Assembly: GCF_003990645.1 (NCBI RefSeq)
Contig: NZ_RYZK01000001.1
Location: 682,001 to 746,000 of the forward strand
Direction of reading: 5' to 3'
DNA: 64,000 bases
From: Shimia sediminis
Lineage (GTDB): Bacteria > Pseudomonadota > Alphaproteobacteria > Rhodobacterales > Rhodobacteraceae
A program made the translations under genes and the position numbers. Below the pieces are notes generated by a model. It was not told the DNA's origin and searched no databases. It was given only the letters and a program-made list of their open reading frames with translations. This document shows, one piece after another, positions 31,903-41,153 of this stretch (its first letter is position 1; each line of letters starts with the position of its first letter).

Positions 31903-34686
31903 CTAACTCTTGGTCGGTGCCCTCCCGAGCGCTGCATCGATGTGGGCGGCAGCCCGGGTTGCGGCCTCGGCCAACGCCTGTTCAAGCGCCGCCATCGAGT
32001 CCGCCCCAGTCTCGCGCAGCAGGAATGCCGCGCCGCCTTCACCGATCACCTCGGGGGACAGGTCCTGTTCACTCAGCAGCTTTGACGCCACCTGCACCTG
32101 CCAGAAAAGCGTATAATCCTGTTTCAGCGCTGTACTTTCAGCGGCATCAAGCCACCCAATCGCGACACCGGCGCGCAAGGCCTGCGGTACGGTGCGGCGT
32201 GGGCTGTGACCAATCAGGGCGGCGGCCTGGGACATCAGTTCGATATCCTGCATGCGCCCGGCGCCGATCTTTGCATCCCAAATACTCGACGGGGTCTTGG
32301 CAGCGGCGATCTTGGCCCGCATCTCGGCGACATCGGCGCGAATCCGGGCTTCGTTTCTGGGCGTGGCCAGTACTTTGCGGCGAAACTCTTCCACCTCATT
32401 CATCAACTCGGTTGTGCCAGCGACAGGGCGCGCGCGTGTCAGCGCCAGGTGCTCCCAGGTCCAGGCTTCGTTTTCCTGATAGTTTCGGAATGACGCCACT
32501 GAGGTCGCCACGGGGCCTTGGGTGCCTGACGGGCGCAGGCGCATGTCGATCTCGTAGAGCCGTCCTTGTGACATCTGGGCGGAAACCGCCGTCACCATCG
32601 CCTGTGTGAGGCGCGCATAGTAGGCGCGGCTGGCGAGAGGGCGGCGGCCTTCTGAGTATTCCACACCGTCGTTGTCGTAGATCACGATCAGATCCAGGTC
32701 GGACGAGGCGTTGAGGCGGCGCGCGCCGAGTGAGCCCATGCCCAAAACAACGGCCCCCCTGCCCGGCATGGGTCCATGTTTTTCGGCAAACTTATCGGCC
32801 ACAACCGGCCAGAGCGCCGCGAGGGTGGCACCGGCGAGATCGGCATAATGCACGCCAGCCTCTTCTGCCGAAATCAATCCGCGCAGGTGGTGCACCCCAA
32901 CCCGGAAATGCCACTCCTTGGCCCAGCGGCGGGCGGCGTCCAGCTTGAGCTCGTAGTCATCGCCCTCTGCCGCCAGGACATCCGTCAATTCCTGGCGCAG
33001 CCCCTGCTCACTGGGCCAGGGCGTAAAGAAGGACCCGCCGATCACCGCGTCGAACACGCCAGAGTTTCGGCTGAGGTGGCGGGCCAAGGCGGGGGCGGTG
33101 CCAACAATATCCACCAGCAAATCAATAAGTTGCTGGTTGGCCTCAAACAGCGAGAACAGTTGCACACCCGCGGGCAGCCCACGCAGAAACCCATCCAGCG
33201 CCAACAGCGCCTGATCGGGATGCGCCGTCTGGGCGAGACGCCCAAGAACCTCGGGCTTGAGACGATTGAAGATTTCAACCGCGCGTTCGGATCGCAGCGC
33301 CGGGTAGGTTTGCCAGCGATCAATGACATCCGCGTCGAACTCATGCTCGTGGTCAACCCGCGCGGCGTCCGGGGCAAAGAAGCCCTCGGTCAGTTCATGC
33401 ACTTCGGTCAGACGGTCGGTGATATCGCGGCGCATCTCGTCCAGATCGCGCCCGGACAGGCAGGCCAGGCGCTGCATGTTCTCTTCGGACTTGGGCAGAT
33501 CATGGGTTTGCGCGTCATTGACCATCTGGATGCGGTGTTCGACCTCGCGGTGGGCGCGGTAGTGATGCGACAGGATCTGCGCCACGTCCTCGGGCACCCA
33601 GCCTCTTTCAGCCAAACGCCCCAAGGCAGGTACGGTTCGGTTGTCTCGCAGATAGGGGTCGCGACCACCGGCGATCAGCTGCCGGGTCTGGGTAAAGAAC
33701 TCGATCTCGCGAATGCCACCCCGACCCAGCTTCATGTTGTGACCGGGCAAGGTGATCGGACCGCCCAGCCCTTTGTGCGCACGGATGCGCAGGCGCATGT
33801 CGTGGGCATCCTGAATAGCCGCAAAATCGAGATGCTTGCGCCAAACAAAAGGCGTCAGGGTTTTCAGGAACCGTGCACCCGCGTCCAGATCGCCCGCCGA
33901 GGGTCGCGCCTTGATATAGGCTGCGCGCTCCCATGTGCGGCCAAGGCTTTCGTAATAGCGTTCCGCGGCCTCCATCGCCATGCAGACCGGGGTAACAGCC
34001 GGGTCCGGGCGCAGGCGCAGGTCGGTGCGAAAGACATAGCCATCCCCTGTCAGGTCGCTCAGCATCGCCGACATCTTGCGAGTGGCCCGCACGAAGGAGG
34101 CACGGGCATCGTGGAAATCATCAGGCTCAAACCGGGTTTCATCAAACAGGCAAATCAGGTCGATGTCCGAGGAATAGTTCAGCTCGTGCGCGCCCATTTT
34201 GCCCATGGCCAGCGTGACCATCCCGCCTGCGGTCGCGACGTCCTCCTCGGTCATGCCCGGTAATTTCTTGCGGCGGATTTCATTGGCGATACAGGCCTTT
34301 ATCGCCAGATCACTGGCGAGGTCGGCATAGTCGGTCAGCGCGCCGGTGACCTGCTCCAACTCCCAGACCCCGGCGAGGTCTGCCAGAGCCGTGATCAGAG
34401 CCATGCGGCGTTTGCCGCGACGCAGCTCGGCCGGAAGCAGGTCCGGCGCGACCTGTTTCAGCTCTGAAAACAATGTGGTCAGCGCCGTTTCGGGATTGTC
34501 AAACGCCCCGGGCAGCCAATCTTTTTCTTTTTCAATCAGCGCCTTGAGATAGGGGCTGCATCCGGCGGTGCCGTGAAGCAACTTGCCCAGGTCGCCGGAC
34601 ATCTCTGGCAGCAGGGCAAGCGTGTCATCCCCTCTTTCAGGATCGAATGCAAACGGCAGGCGGGTGATGCGAGACTGAAAATCCAT
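31903..34686 (-). CDS. glnE: Glutamine synthetase adenylyltransferase/deadenylase (bifunctional)
   Basis: The 927-aa protein regulates glutamine synthetase by adding or removing AMP in response to PII signals. It has two nucleotidyltransferase domains, with metal-binding motifs SSDIDLICLFDE in the N-terminal half and ASSDLDLIVIYDND in the C-terminal half, each preceded by GMGKMGAHEL- and GMGSLGARRL-type sequences. The start ATG at 34686 (MDFQSRITRLPFAFD) is preferred over 34785 because that frame overlaps the divergent oxidoreductase. It is near its usual length (about 940 aa). Confidence 0.95.
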   Translation of the reverse strand: MDFQSRITRLPFAFDPERGDDTLALLPEMSGDLGKLLHGTAGCSPYLKALIEKEKDWLPGAFDNPETALTTLFSELKQVAPDLLPAELRRGKRRMALITALADLAGVWELEQVTGALTDYADLASDLAIKACIANEIRRKKLPGMTEEDVATAGGMVTLAMGKMGAHELNYSSDIDLICLFDETRFEPDDFHDARASFVRATRKMSAMLSDLTGDGYVFRTDLRLRPDPAVTPVCMAMEAAERYYESLGRTWERAAYIKARPSAGDLDAGARFLKTLTPFVWRKHLDFAAIQDAHDMRLRIRAHKGLGGPITLPGHNMKLGRGGIREIEFFTQTRQLIAGGRDPYLRDNRTVPALGRLAERGWVPEDVAQILSHHYRAHREVEHRIQMVNDAQTHDLPKSEENMQRLACLSGRDLDEMRRDITDRLTEVHELTEGFFAPDAARVDHEHEFDADVIDRWQTYPALRSERAVEIFNRLKPEVLGRLAQTAHPDQALLALDGFLRGLPAGVQLFSLFEANQQLIDLLVDIVGTAPALARHLSRNSGVFDAVIGGSFFTPWPSEQGLRQELTDVLAAEGDDYELKLDAARRWAKEWHFRVGVHHLRGLISAEEAGVHYADLAGATLAALWPVVADKFAEKHGPMPGRGAVVLGMGSLGARRLNASSDLDLIVIYDNDGVEYSEGRRPLASRAYYARLTQAMVTAVSAQMSQGRLYEIDMRLRPSGTQGPVATSVASFRNYQENEAWTWEHLALTRARPVAGTTELMNEVEEFRRKVLATPRNEARIRADVAEMRAKIAAAKTPSSIWDAKIGAGRMQDIELMSQAAALIGHSPRRTVPQALRAGVAIGWLDAAESTALKQDYTLFWQVQVASKLLSEQDLSPEVIGEGGAAFLLRETGADSMAALEQALAEAATRAAAHIDAALGRAPTKS

Positions 34687-34783
34687 GGCGGCAAATGGAC
34701 ATGTTGCGGCGCAGAGGTCAATGGGGCGTAGGGCCTCGGGGTGGGTCTTGTGATGGTGCTGGCCGCGCTTTAGGGTCGCGCCC

Positions 34784-35359
34784 ATGCGGTGTCTTGTTGT
34801 CCTTGCCCATCCCCTGCCCCAGAGCCTGAACGCCGAGAACGCGCGGGTTGCTGTCGCTGCCTTGGAAGAGGCCGGGCACGAGGTGCGGCTGCTTGATCTA
34901 TATGCCGAAGGGTTCGATCCGGTGTTACGTCCGCAGGAACGCGCAGTGTACTACACGAGCGATTTTGAAGACCACGCGGGGTTGCAGGACGCCGACGCAT
35001 TGGTGCTGGTTTTTCCAACCTGGTGGTTTGCTCTGCCCGCCATCCTGAAGGGCTGGATTGATCGCAGCTTTCTGCCGGGAGTAGCCTATGACCATGCCAA
35101 CGACCTCTCGGCGCTGACGCCGCGATTGACCGGTTTGACACAGGTCTTGGCGATCACAACGCTTGGCGCGCCGGGGTGGATCGACAGGCTGATCCTGCGC
35201 CGCCCGGTCTATCGCGCGCTGAAATGGGGGTTGGTCAAGGCCTGCGCCCCCAAGGCGCAGTTCAATATGGTGTCGCTTTATGGCGCGGAAACCGTTGATG
35301 AAAGGCGCGCCTCCCAGTTCCAGGATAAAATCCGCAAACGTCTTGCCAGCTGGGGTTAA
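34784..35359 (+). CDS. NAD(P)H-dependent oxidoreductase, flavodoxin-like fold
   Basis: A 191-aa protein of the NQO1/modulator-of-drug-activity flavodoxin-like family: MRCLVVLAHPLPQSLNAENA at the N-terminus, then a FPTWWFALPAILKGWIDRSF segment characteristic of NAD(P)H quinone reductases. It probably reduces quinones or similar electrophiles using FMN or FAD. It is divergent from glnE and convergent with the NTF2-like gene, overlapping stops by four bases. The substrate is unknown. Confidence 0.85.
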   Translation: MRCLVVLAHPLPQSLNAENARVAVAALEEAGHEVRLLDLYAEGFDPVLRPQERAVYYTSDFEDHAGLQDADALVLVFPTWWFALPAILKGWIDRSFLPGVAYDHANDLSALTPRLTGLTQVLAITTLGAPGWIDRLILRRPVYRALKWGLVKACAPKAQFNMVSLYGAETVDERRASQFQDKIRKRLASWG

Positions 35360-35730
35360 TCCGTGGGGGTGTCCTGTGAAAATACGTTCAGCCAGACGCC
35401 TTTGCGGCTCTCCCAGATCGAAGAGATGTACATCGCGTCCCAGTTTTCGGCATCGGGCTTGCGGTAATCCGCACGGTAGGACAGGACTACGCGTCTTTTC
35501 CCCAAGCGTTTGAGCCGCGCTTCGGACAGGCGATACTCGGCCATGGACGGGCCGTCGGTCAGTTCGGCCATATGTCCGGCCTTGTCGGAATAGCCGCTTG
35601 TGTAGACGCCCAGGAAATCTTCGGTCAGCATGGCGCCATCTACTTTAGGGTCGCCTGACACCAAAGCCTCCCAGACCTTGATCTCAAGTGCCAGGATGTC
35701 GTCGAGAGAGGGTTTGTCGTGTTTTTTCAT
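35356..35730 (-). CDS. NTF2-like (DUF4440-type) protein
   Basis: A 124-aa protein with a predicted NTF2-like alpha+beta fold: ALEIKVWEALVSGDPKVDGAML at the N-terminus, a YTSGYSDKAGHMAEL segment, and closing strands VVLSYRADYR and MYISSIWESRKG. This fold is used for hydrolases, isomerases and protein binding, so function is not predicted. It is convergent with the oxidoreductase gene, overlapping by four bases. Confidence 0.7.
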   Translation of the reverse strand: MKKHDKPSLDDILALEIKVWEALVSGDPKVDGAMLTEDFLGVYTSGYSDKAGHMAELTDGPSMAEYRLSEARLKRLGKRRVVLSYRADYRKPDAENWDAMYISSIWESRKGVWLNVFSQDTPTD

Positions 35731-35822
35731 GGCGCTACCCTGCGTGCGGGACAGCGGCGCGTCAACGGTGCTTTACAAAGTTTCCTGCAATCGCTTTCTT
35801 TGAGGTTCGTCGGGAGGGATTT

Positions 35823-36290
35823 ATGAGCAAAAGTCTGAGACGCGTGCGCGCGGCGCTGGAAGCGGCAGGAGTGCCAAATGATGTGCGCGAGACTGACGGA
35901 GCGCGCACCGCGCAAATGGCTGCGGATGCCGTGGGGTGCGCGTTGGATCAGATTGCCAAGTCTATCATCTTTCGCGGCGAGGCGAGCGGAGAAGCGATCC
36001 TGTTCCTGACCGCTGGTGGCAATCAGGTTGATGCAGGCAAAGCCAGTGCGCTGGCCGGAGAACCTCTGGGCAAAGCGGACGCGGCTCTTGTTCGGATGCA
36101 GACGGGCTTTGCCATAGGGGGCGTCAGCCCCGTGGGACATACATCCCCCATTCGCACGTTTGTTGATCCGAAGCTTATGGACTACGACATAGTTTGGGCC
36201 GCTGCAGGCACTCCCAATCATGTATTTCACATCGATCCGGCTATTTTGCCTGATCTTACCACTGCAAAAGTGGCTGATTTCACCGTGTGA
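35823..36290 (+). CDS. YbaK/EbsC family aminoacyl-tRNA deacylase
   Basis: The 155-aa protein belongs to the YbaK/ProX superfamily, which removes mischarged amino acids from tRNA-Pro and related tRNAs. Features are ARTAQMAADAVGCALDQIAKSI near the N-terminus with the conserved Lys, and the GGVSPVGHTSPIRTFVD motif near residues 98-116. The start ATG at 35823 follows GTCGGGAGGG. The longer open frame from 35688 is antisense-overlapped and lacks family sequence. Confidence 0.87.
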   Translation: MSKSLRRVRAALEAAGVPNDVRETDGARTAQMAADAVGCALDQIAKSIIFRGEASGEAILFLTAGGNQVDAGKASALAGEPLGKADAALVRMQTGFAIGGVSPVGHTSPIRTFVDPKLMDYDIVWAAAGTPNHVFHIDPAILPDLTTAKVADFTV

Positions 36291-36331
36291 TATCGTTCAA
36301 ATTTCGAATTTTATTGATCTAAAACAATTTC

Positions 36332-36348
36332 TTACATTAAAAATGTAA
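36332..36348. promoter_or_regulatory. Inverted repeat TTACATT-AAA-AATGTAA upstream of DUF2852 gene
   Basis: Perfect 7-bp inverted repeat (36332-36338 and 36342-36348) with a 3-base AT spacer. A third TTACATT half-site is at 36414-36420, 20 bases before the DUF2852 start. The AT-rich context and spacing suggest a regulator-binding site. Confidence 0.6.
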
Positions 36349-36440
36349 AAATCATTCACATGCCCTCTTGCAAAACAGGGCCGGGGTGCCAATTTTGATG
36401 ATGTGAAGACGATTTACATTGCAACCACGGAGAAACACAC

Positions 36441-36875
36441 ATGACACCGACTGCCACCGCGACCGCCCCTACTGGCCCGACCGGCTGGTTCTCGCGCAGC
36501 GAAGCCTGGCTTGACAGCAAAGGCAAAGGCGCCTGGATCGCCGCCATGGTCCTTGGCTTTGTCTTTTTCTGGCCGATCGGCCTCGCCCTTGTGCTTTACA
36601 TCACCTACACAAACCGCTGGAGTTCAAACATGTTCAACAAGTCCTGCAGCCGCAGCCGTCGCCGTCACATGCATACGATGAGCCCGACCGGCAACCGCGC
36701 ATTTGACGCCTATCGCGAAGAAACCCTGCGCCGCCTGGAAGAAGAGCAGAAGAGCTTTGAGACCTTCCTCGAGCGCCTGCGTGAAGCCAAGGACAAGGCA
36801 GAGTTTGACGAGTTCATGGACGAGCGCGCCGGAGCCGCAGCAGCAGAACGCGACGCCCCCCGCGCCGACGCCTAA
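36441..36875 (+). CDS. DUF2852 membrane-anchored protein
   Basis: The 144-aa protein has a basic N-terminus (WFSRSEAWLDSKGKGAWIAA), one membrane span WIAAMVLGFVFFWPIGLALV, and a coiled-coil-like soluble tail (EETLRRLEEEQKSFETFLERL and AKDKAEFDEFMDERA). DUF2852 proteins appear confined mainly to alphaproteobacteria. Function is unknown. The upstream AT-rich gap contains a TTACATT inverted repeat. Confidence 0.82.
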   Translation: MTPTATATAPTGPTGWFSRSEAWLDSKGKGAWIAAMVLGFVFFWPIGLALVLYITYTNRWSSNMFNKSCSRSRRRHMHTMSPTGNRAFDAYREETLRRLEEEQKSFETFLERLREAKDKAEFDEFMDERAGAAAAERDAPRADA

Positions 36876-36947
36876 AGGCACCCTCGCGGATGTGGCCCCA
36901 GTAGTGGGGCCGCGTCTGTGCCAACATAAAGGACAAGCCCCCCCAAA

Positions 36948-37403
36948 ATGACTGAGACGGCCCACATGGACTATCTATTGCCTGACCCCGACACGCAGCC
37001 CGAGTTTTATGCGGACGTGCCCACCAAACGCCTGATTGCCTGGGTCATAGATACCGTTGTCATCGTGGCTATGTCTGCGGTGGTGGCGCTTTTTACGGTG
37101 GTTGGCTTGTTCTTCTTTGCCTTCCTCCTGCTGATTATCGGGTTCATCTATCGCACGATCACGCTGACAAGCGGCTCGGCAACCTGGGGTATGCGCCTGA
37201 CCTCGCTGGAGATGCGCGACCGCACGGGGCGTCGGTTTGACTTTGGCAGCGCGTTTTTGCACACGCTGGGCTACCACGTGTCGCTCTCGGTGTTTCCACT
37301 ACAGCTGATCTCAATCGGGCTGATGCTGATGTCATCGCGCCGCCAGGGTCTGACCGACCATGTGATGGGGTCCGTGGCGATCAATCGCGCGGCCCGCTAC
37401 TAA
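36948..37403 (+). CDS. RDD family membrane protein
   Basis: The 151-aa protein has the RDD-domain signature: AWVIDTVVIVAMSAVVALF and a WGMRLTSLEMRD segment before further hydrophobic helices (HTLGYHVSLSVFPLQLISIG). RDD proteins have about three membrane spans and are often involved in transport or Na+/H+ exchange. It follows DUF2852 in the same direction. Function is not assigned. Confidence 0.82.
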   Translation: MTETAHMDYLLPDPDTQPEFYADVPTKRLIAWVIDTVVIVAMSAVVALFTVVGLFFFAFLLLIIGFIYRTITLTSGSATWGMRLTSLEMRDRTGRRFDFGSAFLHTLGYHVSLSVFPLQLISIGLMLMSSRRQGLTDHVMGSVAINRAARY

Positions 37404-37462
37404 GCCCTTGGCCTGAGAAAAAACCGTGCTATCGTCCTGATTGAACAGACAAACGGGACGAT

Positions 37463-38284
37463 ATGCGCCACACTCTTCCTATAGCGCCTCAGTTTTATGT
37501 GACAGCCCCCCAGCCCTGCCCCTATCTTGAGGGCAGGATGGAGCGCAAACTGTTTACGGCATTGCAGGGGGAACATGCAGGTGCATTGAACAACACGCTG
37601 TCGCATCAGGGATTTCGTCGATCGCAGAACGTGCTGTATCGCCCCTCTTGTTCCGATTGTGCCGCCTGTCTTTCGGCCAGGATCAACGTTTCAAAGTTCT
37701 CGCCATCACGCAGCCAGAAACGCATTATCCGGCGCAACGCCCATCTGCAGCGCCGCGCGACCTCACCCTGGGCCACCGAGGATCAGTTTGACCTGTTCCG
37801 CACCTATCTCGATAGCCGCCACGCGGATGGGGGCATGGCCGATATGGATGTGTTCGAATTTGCCGCGATGATCGAGGAAACCCCGATCCGCAGCCGCGTT
37901 GTTGAATACTCGGATTATGAAAGCCATGATTTGATTGGTGTCGCCCTGACGGACATCCTCGAAGACGGGGTCAGCATGGTCTATTCCTTTTACAGACCTG
38001 ATCTGCCGCGCCAGAGCCTTGGCACCTATTTGATCCTCGACCACGTCGAGATCGCCCGCGAGGCGGGACTGGACTATGTCTACCTGGGCTATTGGGTGCC
38101 GGGCAGTTCCAAGATGGGCTACAAGTGCAACTTTTCGGGGCTTGAGGTGTTTGCTGGTGGTGAGTGGCAGGATCTGGGCGATCCGGAGCGGTTTGAATCC
38201 GAGTTGCACCCGCTGTCGACCGATCCGATTGCCGAACAGGTGGCCAATCTCACGCTGCCCGATACTCGCGCGCCCAAACTCTGA
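37463..38284 (+). CDS. bpt: Aspartate/glutamate leucyltransferase (Bpt)
   Basis: The 273-aa protein is a bacterial arginyltransferase-family N-end-rule enzyme. It transfers Leu to proteins with N-terminal Asp or Glu, marking them for ClpAP. Hallmarks are [20 protein letters not shown] near residues 51-70 and the [20 protein letters not shown] plus SSKMGYK segments. Its stop overlaps the next gene by one base (TGATG). Length matches the family. Confidence 0.92.
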   Translation: MRHTLPIAPQFYVTAPQPCPYLEGRMERKLFTALQGEHAGALNNTLSHQGFRRSQNVLYRPSCSDCAACLSARINVSKFSPSRSQKRIIRRNAHLQRRATSPWATEDQFDLFRTYLDSRHADGGMADMDVFEFAAMIEETPIRSRVVEYSDYESHDLIGVALTDILEDGVSMVYSFYRPDLPRQSLGTYLILDHVEIAREAGLDYVYLGYWVPGSSKMGYKCNFSGLEVFAGGEWQDLGDPERFESELHPLSTDPIAEQVANLTLPDTRAPKL

Positions 38285-38676
38285 TGCCGCAGCATCTGCA
38301 TGCAATTTCGCTGGTCGTGCCCGACTATGATCCGGCGCTGGATTTCTATGTCGCCACGCTTGGCTTTGATCTGCGCGAGGACACGGATCTGGGTGACGGC
38401 AAGAGATGGGTTGTCATTGCGCCGGACGCTCAGGCGCAGACCGCTATCCTGCTGGCGCGCGCGGCAGACGACGCGCAACGCGCGGTGATCGGCAACCAGT
38501 TCGGCGGGCGTATTGGCCTGTTCCTGCACACCGATGACTTTGCCCGGGACCATGCGACCATGGTGGCAAAGGGCGTTGTGTTCGAGGAAGAGCCGCGGTT
38601 TGAGCCCTATGGCACGGTCGCCGTCTGGCGCGATCCCTTTGGCCACCGCTGGGATCTGTTGCAACTCAAGCGCTGA
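38284..38676 (+). CDS. VOC (glyoxalase/bleomycin resistance) family protein
   Basis: The 130-aa protein has two beta-alpha-beta-beta-beta repeats typical of VOC metalloenzymes. The metal ligands are likely His6 in HLHAISLVVPDYDPALDFYV and Glu/His residues in LFLHTDDF and DPFGHRWDLLQL. It overlaps bpt by one base and is followed by a bidirectional terminator. The substrate is unknown. Confidence 0.88.
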   Translation: MPQHLHAISLVVPDYDPALDFYVATLGFDLREDTDLGDGKRWVVIAPDAQAQTAILLARAADDAQRAVIGNQFGGRIGLFLHTDDFARDHATMVAKGVVFEEEPRFEPYGTVAVWRDPFGHRWDLLQLKR

Positions 38677-38733
38677 CCGGCGTTTCACCGGGTCCAAGAC
38701 ATTCGCGCTGCACGACCAGCCTGTTACACAGAA

Positions 38734-38759
38734 AAACGGGGACCCGAAGGCCCCCGTTT
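38734..38759. terminator. Bidirectional intrinsic terminator between VOC and TRAP operon
   Basis: AAACGGGG (38734-38741) pairs with CCCCGTTT (38752-38759). The plus strand has T-rich sequence after the stem and the minus strand has TTTTTC, so it could terminate both convergent units. Confidence 0.75.
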
Positions 38760-38781
38760 GTGTTTCAAGCTCTCGCATGGA

Positions 38782-41136
38782 TCAGTTGGGGATCAAAGCT
38801 GGCAGGATGGTCACGATGGACGGGAAGAACCACAGGATCCCCAATCCGACAACCTGGATCAGCACAAAGGGTATGATGCCCCTGTAGATATGCCCGGTTG
38901 TGACCTCTTTTGGCGCAACCCCCCTGAGATAGAAGAGTGCAAAGCCAAAGGGCGGCGTCAGGAAGGACGTCTGCAGGTTCACCGCGATCATGATGGTCAC
39001 CCATTTCGGATCGAATGTGCCACCGTAGATCACCGGCCCGACAATCGGGATCACGATGTAGATGATCTCGAGGAAGTCGAGCACAAAGCCCAGGATGAAC
39101 AGCACCAGCATCACGATCAGGAACACCTTGAACTCGTTGTCGAACGACTTCAGGAAGCCCTGGATATAGTGTTCACCCCCAAAGGAGATCACCACGAGGT
39201 TCAAGAGCTGAGAGCCGATCAGGATGGTAAAGACCATCGAGGTCACCTTGGCCGTTTCCCGCACGATTGGTGTCAGAACCTTGCCCCGGAACAGGACCCA
39301 GCAGCCATAGAACATGCCGAACATCGCAAAGAGATAGGCACATTTGGCCACGACGAAGGCAATCCAGTTCTCGGTGCTGACTTCGCCGATGTTGACACGC
39401 AGGTCAAAGTTCACGCCGACAAGGATCATGATGATGATGGCAAAAGTCGCCCAGATGATGATCCGTCCGGATTTCTCCTGATCCTGCAGCTTGCGATAGG
39501 CCGCCAGCATGATCGCCCCACCTGCCCCAAGCGCCGCTGCCGGTGTCGGGTTGGTGATGCCGCCGAGGATCGACCCCAGCACGGCAACAATCAGCACGAG
39601 CGGTGGGAACACCACGCGCAACAGCTCGTTCTGGCCAAGCAGACCAGCCGCATAGCGACAGCCATAGAACGCCAGCCCCAAGGGGATCGCACTGTAAATC
39701 AGGGTCCAGCCCGGTGTGGTCAACGGCGAGATCAGCACCGCATCCACCAACAGCCCCAACACGATGCCAGCCCCACCGATCAGCAGCGGTCTGGTGTCCT
39801 GCAACGGCGCCACGCCACGCGCTGTGGTCATGACAAAGGCCAGAAGCAGGAAGCCGATGGCCAAGCCCGACCCGATAATCGGCGCGCTGGCAACCTTTTC
39901 AAGGAATGCGGCTTCGCGTTCTTCCGGCGTCAAAGCGCGGGCTTCTGCTACGCCACCAGCTTCGTCAATGGTCGTCTGTTCGGCAATGGCGGTATCCCAC
40001 GCCTCTTGGCCGTGCAGCTCGATCATCGATGCCTGGCACTCTGGACTGACCTTTGTGCGCAGGCTTGCGGTTTTACCTGCATCAGAGAAGCTGTCGACCG
40101 TCACGTTCTGGCTGCCGACGACGCCAACACTGTTCAGCGCGATCATGCCGACCACGATGAGTGCGGGAACACCAAGGAACCAGGTCAGACCGTGGTTGCG
40201 GCCAATCGGCTCGCTGTTGGAGGCCCCGAGTTCCACGGCGGGTGCCTTGGAGGGGTTCAAAAGCGCATAGCCAAAGGCATAGAGACCATAGAGACAGGCC
40301 AGCATGATGCCCGGGATCAGCGCCGCCTGGAACAGTGTTCCGACCGACACGACCGCCGGTTCACCGAGATAGGTCAAGGCGTCGGAACAGCCGGCAACCT
40401 GTGCACGGGTTTCCTGCGCAGCCGAATAGAGGTCACCGGCCAGCGTTCCCAAGAGAACGATCACGATTGACGGTGGAATGATCTGCCCCAGCGTACCAGA
40501 GGCCGCAATCACACCTGTCGCCAGTTGTGGCGAGTACCCATGGCGCAGCATGGTCGGCAGGGACAACAGCCCCATGGTCACAACCGTGGCGCCCACGATA
40601 CCGGTCGACGCCGCCAGGAAGGCGCCCACAACCACAACCGAAACCGCCAGACCGCCGGGCAGCGGGCCAAAGACGCGCGCCATCGTGGTCAGAAGTTCAT
40701 TGGCGATCTTGGAGCGTTCCAGCGTGATGCCCATCAGGACGAACATCAGAACCGCCAGAAGCGTTTCGATCGACTGACCCGCCAGAACACGTTCGTTCAT
40801 ACGGTTCACGATGAACGAAATGTTGCGGTCCATCGCGGTTTCCCAGCCCCCCGGGAAGACCGGTTCGGCGATCCTGGGCAAATCTGGGTAGCGGAATATC
40901 GAGATCGTGTCTGACTTTATCCCTTGGGCAATCAGATCCGCATACAGGGTCGACGATGTGTCGATGGCCTGGTGGATCAAGAGCCCGGCGCTGTCGAGCG
41001 CCGCGATGATCCCGAACGAGATCACCCCTGCCCCGCCGATGGCAAACGCCACTGGAAAGCCCGAGAGAATGCCCCCGAAGAGGCAGAGAAAGACGATAAT
41101 CAGGCCGACTTCGACCCCATCAAGTCCGAATAGCAT
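38782..41136 (-). CDS. dctM: TRAP transporter large permease (DctM-type), long form
   Basis: The 784-aa protein has the DctM signature MLFGLDGVEVGLIIVFLCLF and many membrane helices. Typical DctM proteins are about 430 aa; this one has an extra hydrophilic, probably periplasmic stretch (around residues 335-425, with ECQASMIELHG) followed by a second cluster of helices. Such long DctM proteins occur in roseobacters. It lies 17 bases after dctQ. It energises import of an organic acid together with the binding protein. Confidence 0.85.
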   Translation of the reverse strand: MLFGLDGVEVGLIIVFLCLFGGILSGFPVAFAIGGAGVISFGIIAALDSAGLLIHQAIDTSSTLYADLIAQGIKSDTISIFRYPDLPRIAEPVFPGGWETAMDRNISFIVNRMNERVLAGQSIETLLAVLMFVLMGITLERSKIANELLTTMARVFGPLPGGLAVSVVVVGAFLAASTGIVGATVVTMGLLSLPTMLRHGYSPQLATGVIAASGTLGQIIPPSIVIVLLGTLAGDLYSAAQETRAQVAGCSDALTYLGEPAVVSVGTLFQAALIPGIMLACLYGLYAFGYALLNPSKAPAVELGASNSEPIGRNHGLTWFLGVPALIVVGMIALNSVGVVGSQNVTVDSFSDAGKTASLRTKVSPECQASMIELHGQEAWDTAIAEQTTIDEAGGVAEARALTPEEREAAFLEKVASAPIIGSGLAIGFLLLAFVMTTARGVAPLQDTRPLLIGGAGIVLGLLVDAVLISPLTTPGWTLIYSAIPLGLAFYGCRYAAGLLGQNELLRVVFPPLVLIVAVLGSILGGITNPTPAAALGAGGAIMLAAYRKLQDQEKSGRIIIWATFAIIIMILVGVNFDLRVNIGEVSTENWIAFVVAKCAYLFAMFGMFYGCWVLFRGKVLTPIVRETAKVTSMVFTILIGSQLLNLVVISFGGEHYIQGFLKSFDNEFKVFLIVMLVLFILGFVLDFLEIIYIVIPIVGPVIYGGTFDPKWVTIMIAVNLQTSFLTPPFGFALFYLRGVAPKEVTTGHIYRGIIPFVLIQVVGLGILWFFPSIVTILPALIPN

Positions 41137-41153
41137 TGTTTCTGCCCCTTAAC

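Noticed and set aside
32776-34263. A 495-aa plus-strand open frame antisense to glnE
   Set aside because: glnE has both nucleotidyltransferase domains intact in the other strand; this frame shows no recognisable domain.
38758-40470. A 570-aa open frame on the plus strand, antisense to the TRAP large permease
   Set aside because: It lies wholly over dctM, is Gln/His/Asp-rich with no family sequence, and is explained by the GC-rich antisense of a membrane protein gene.
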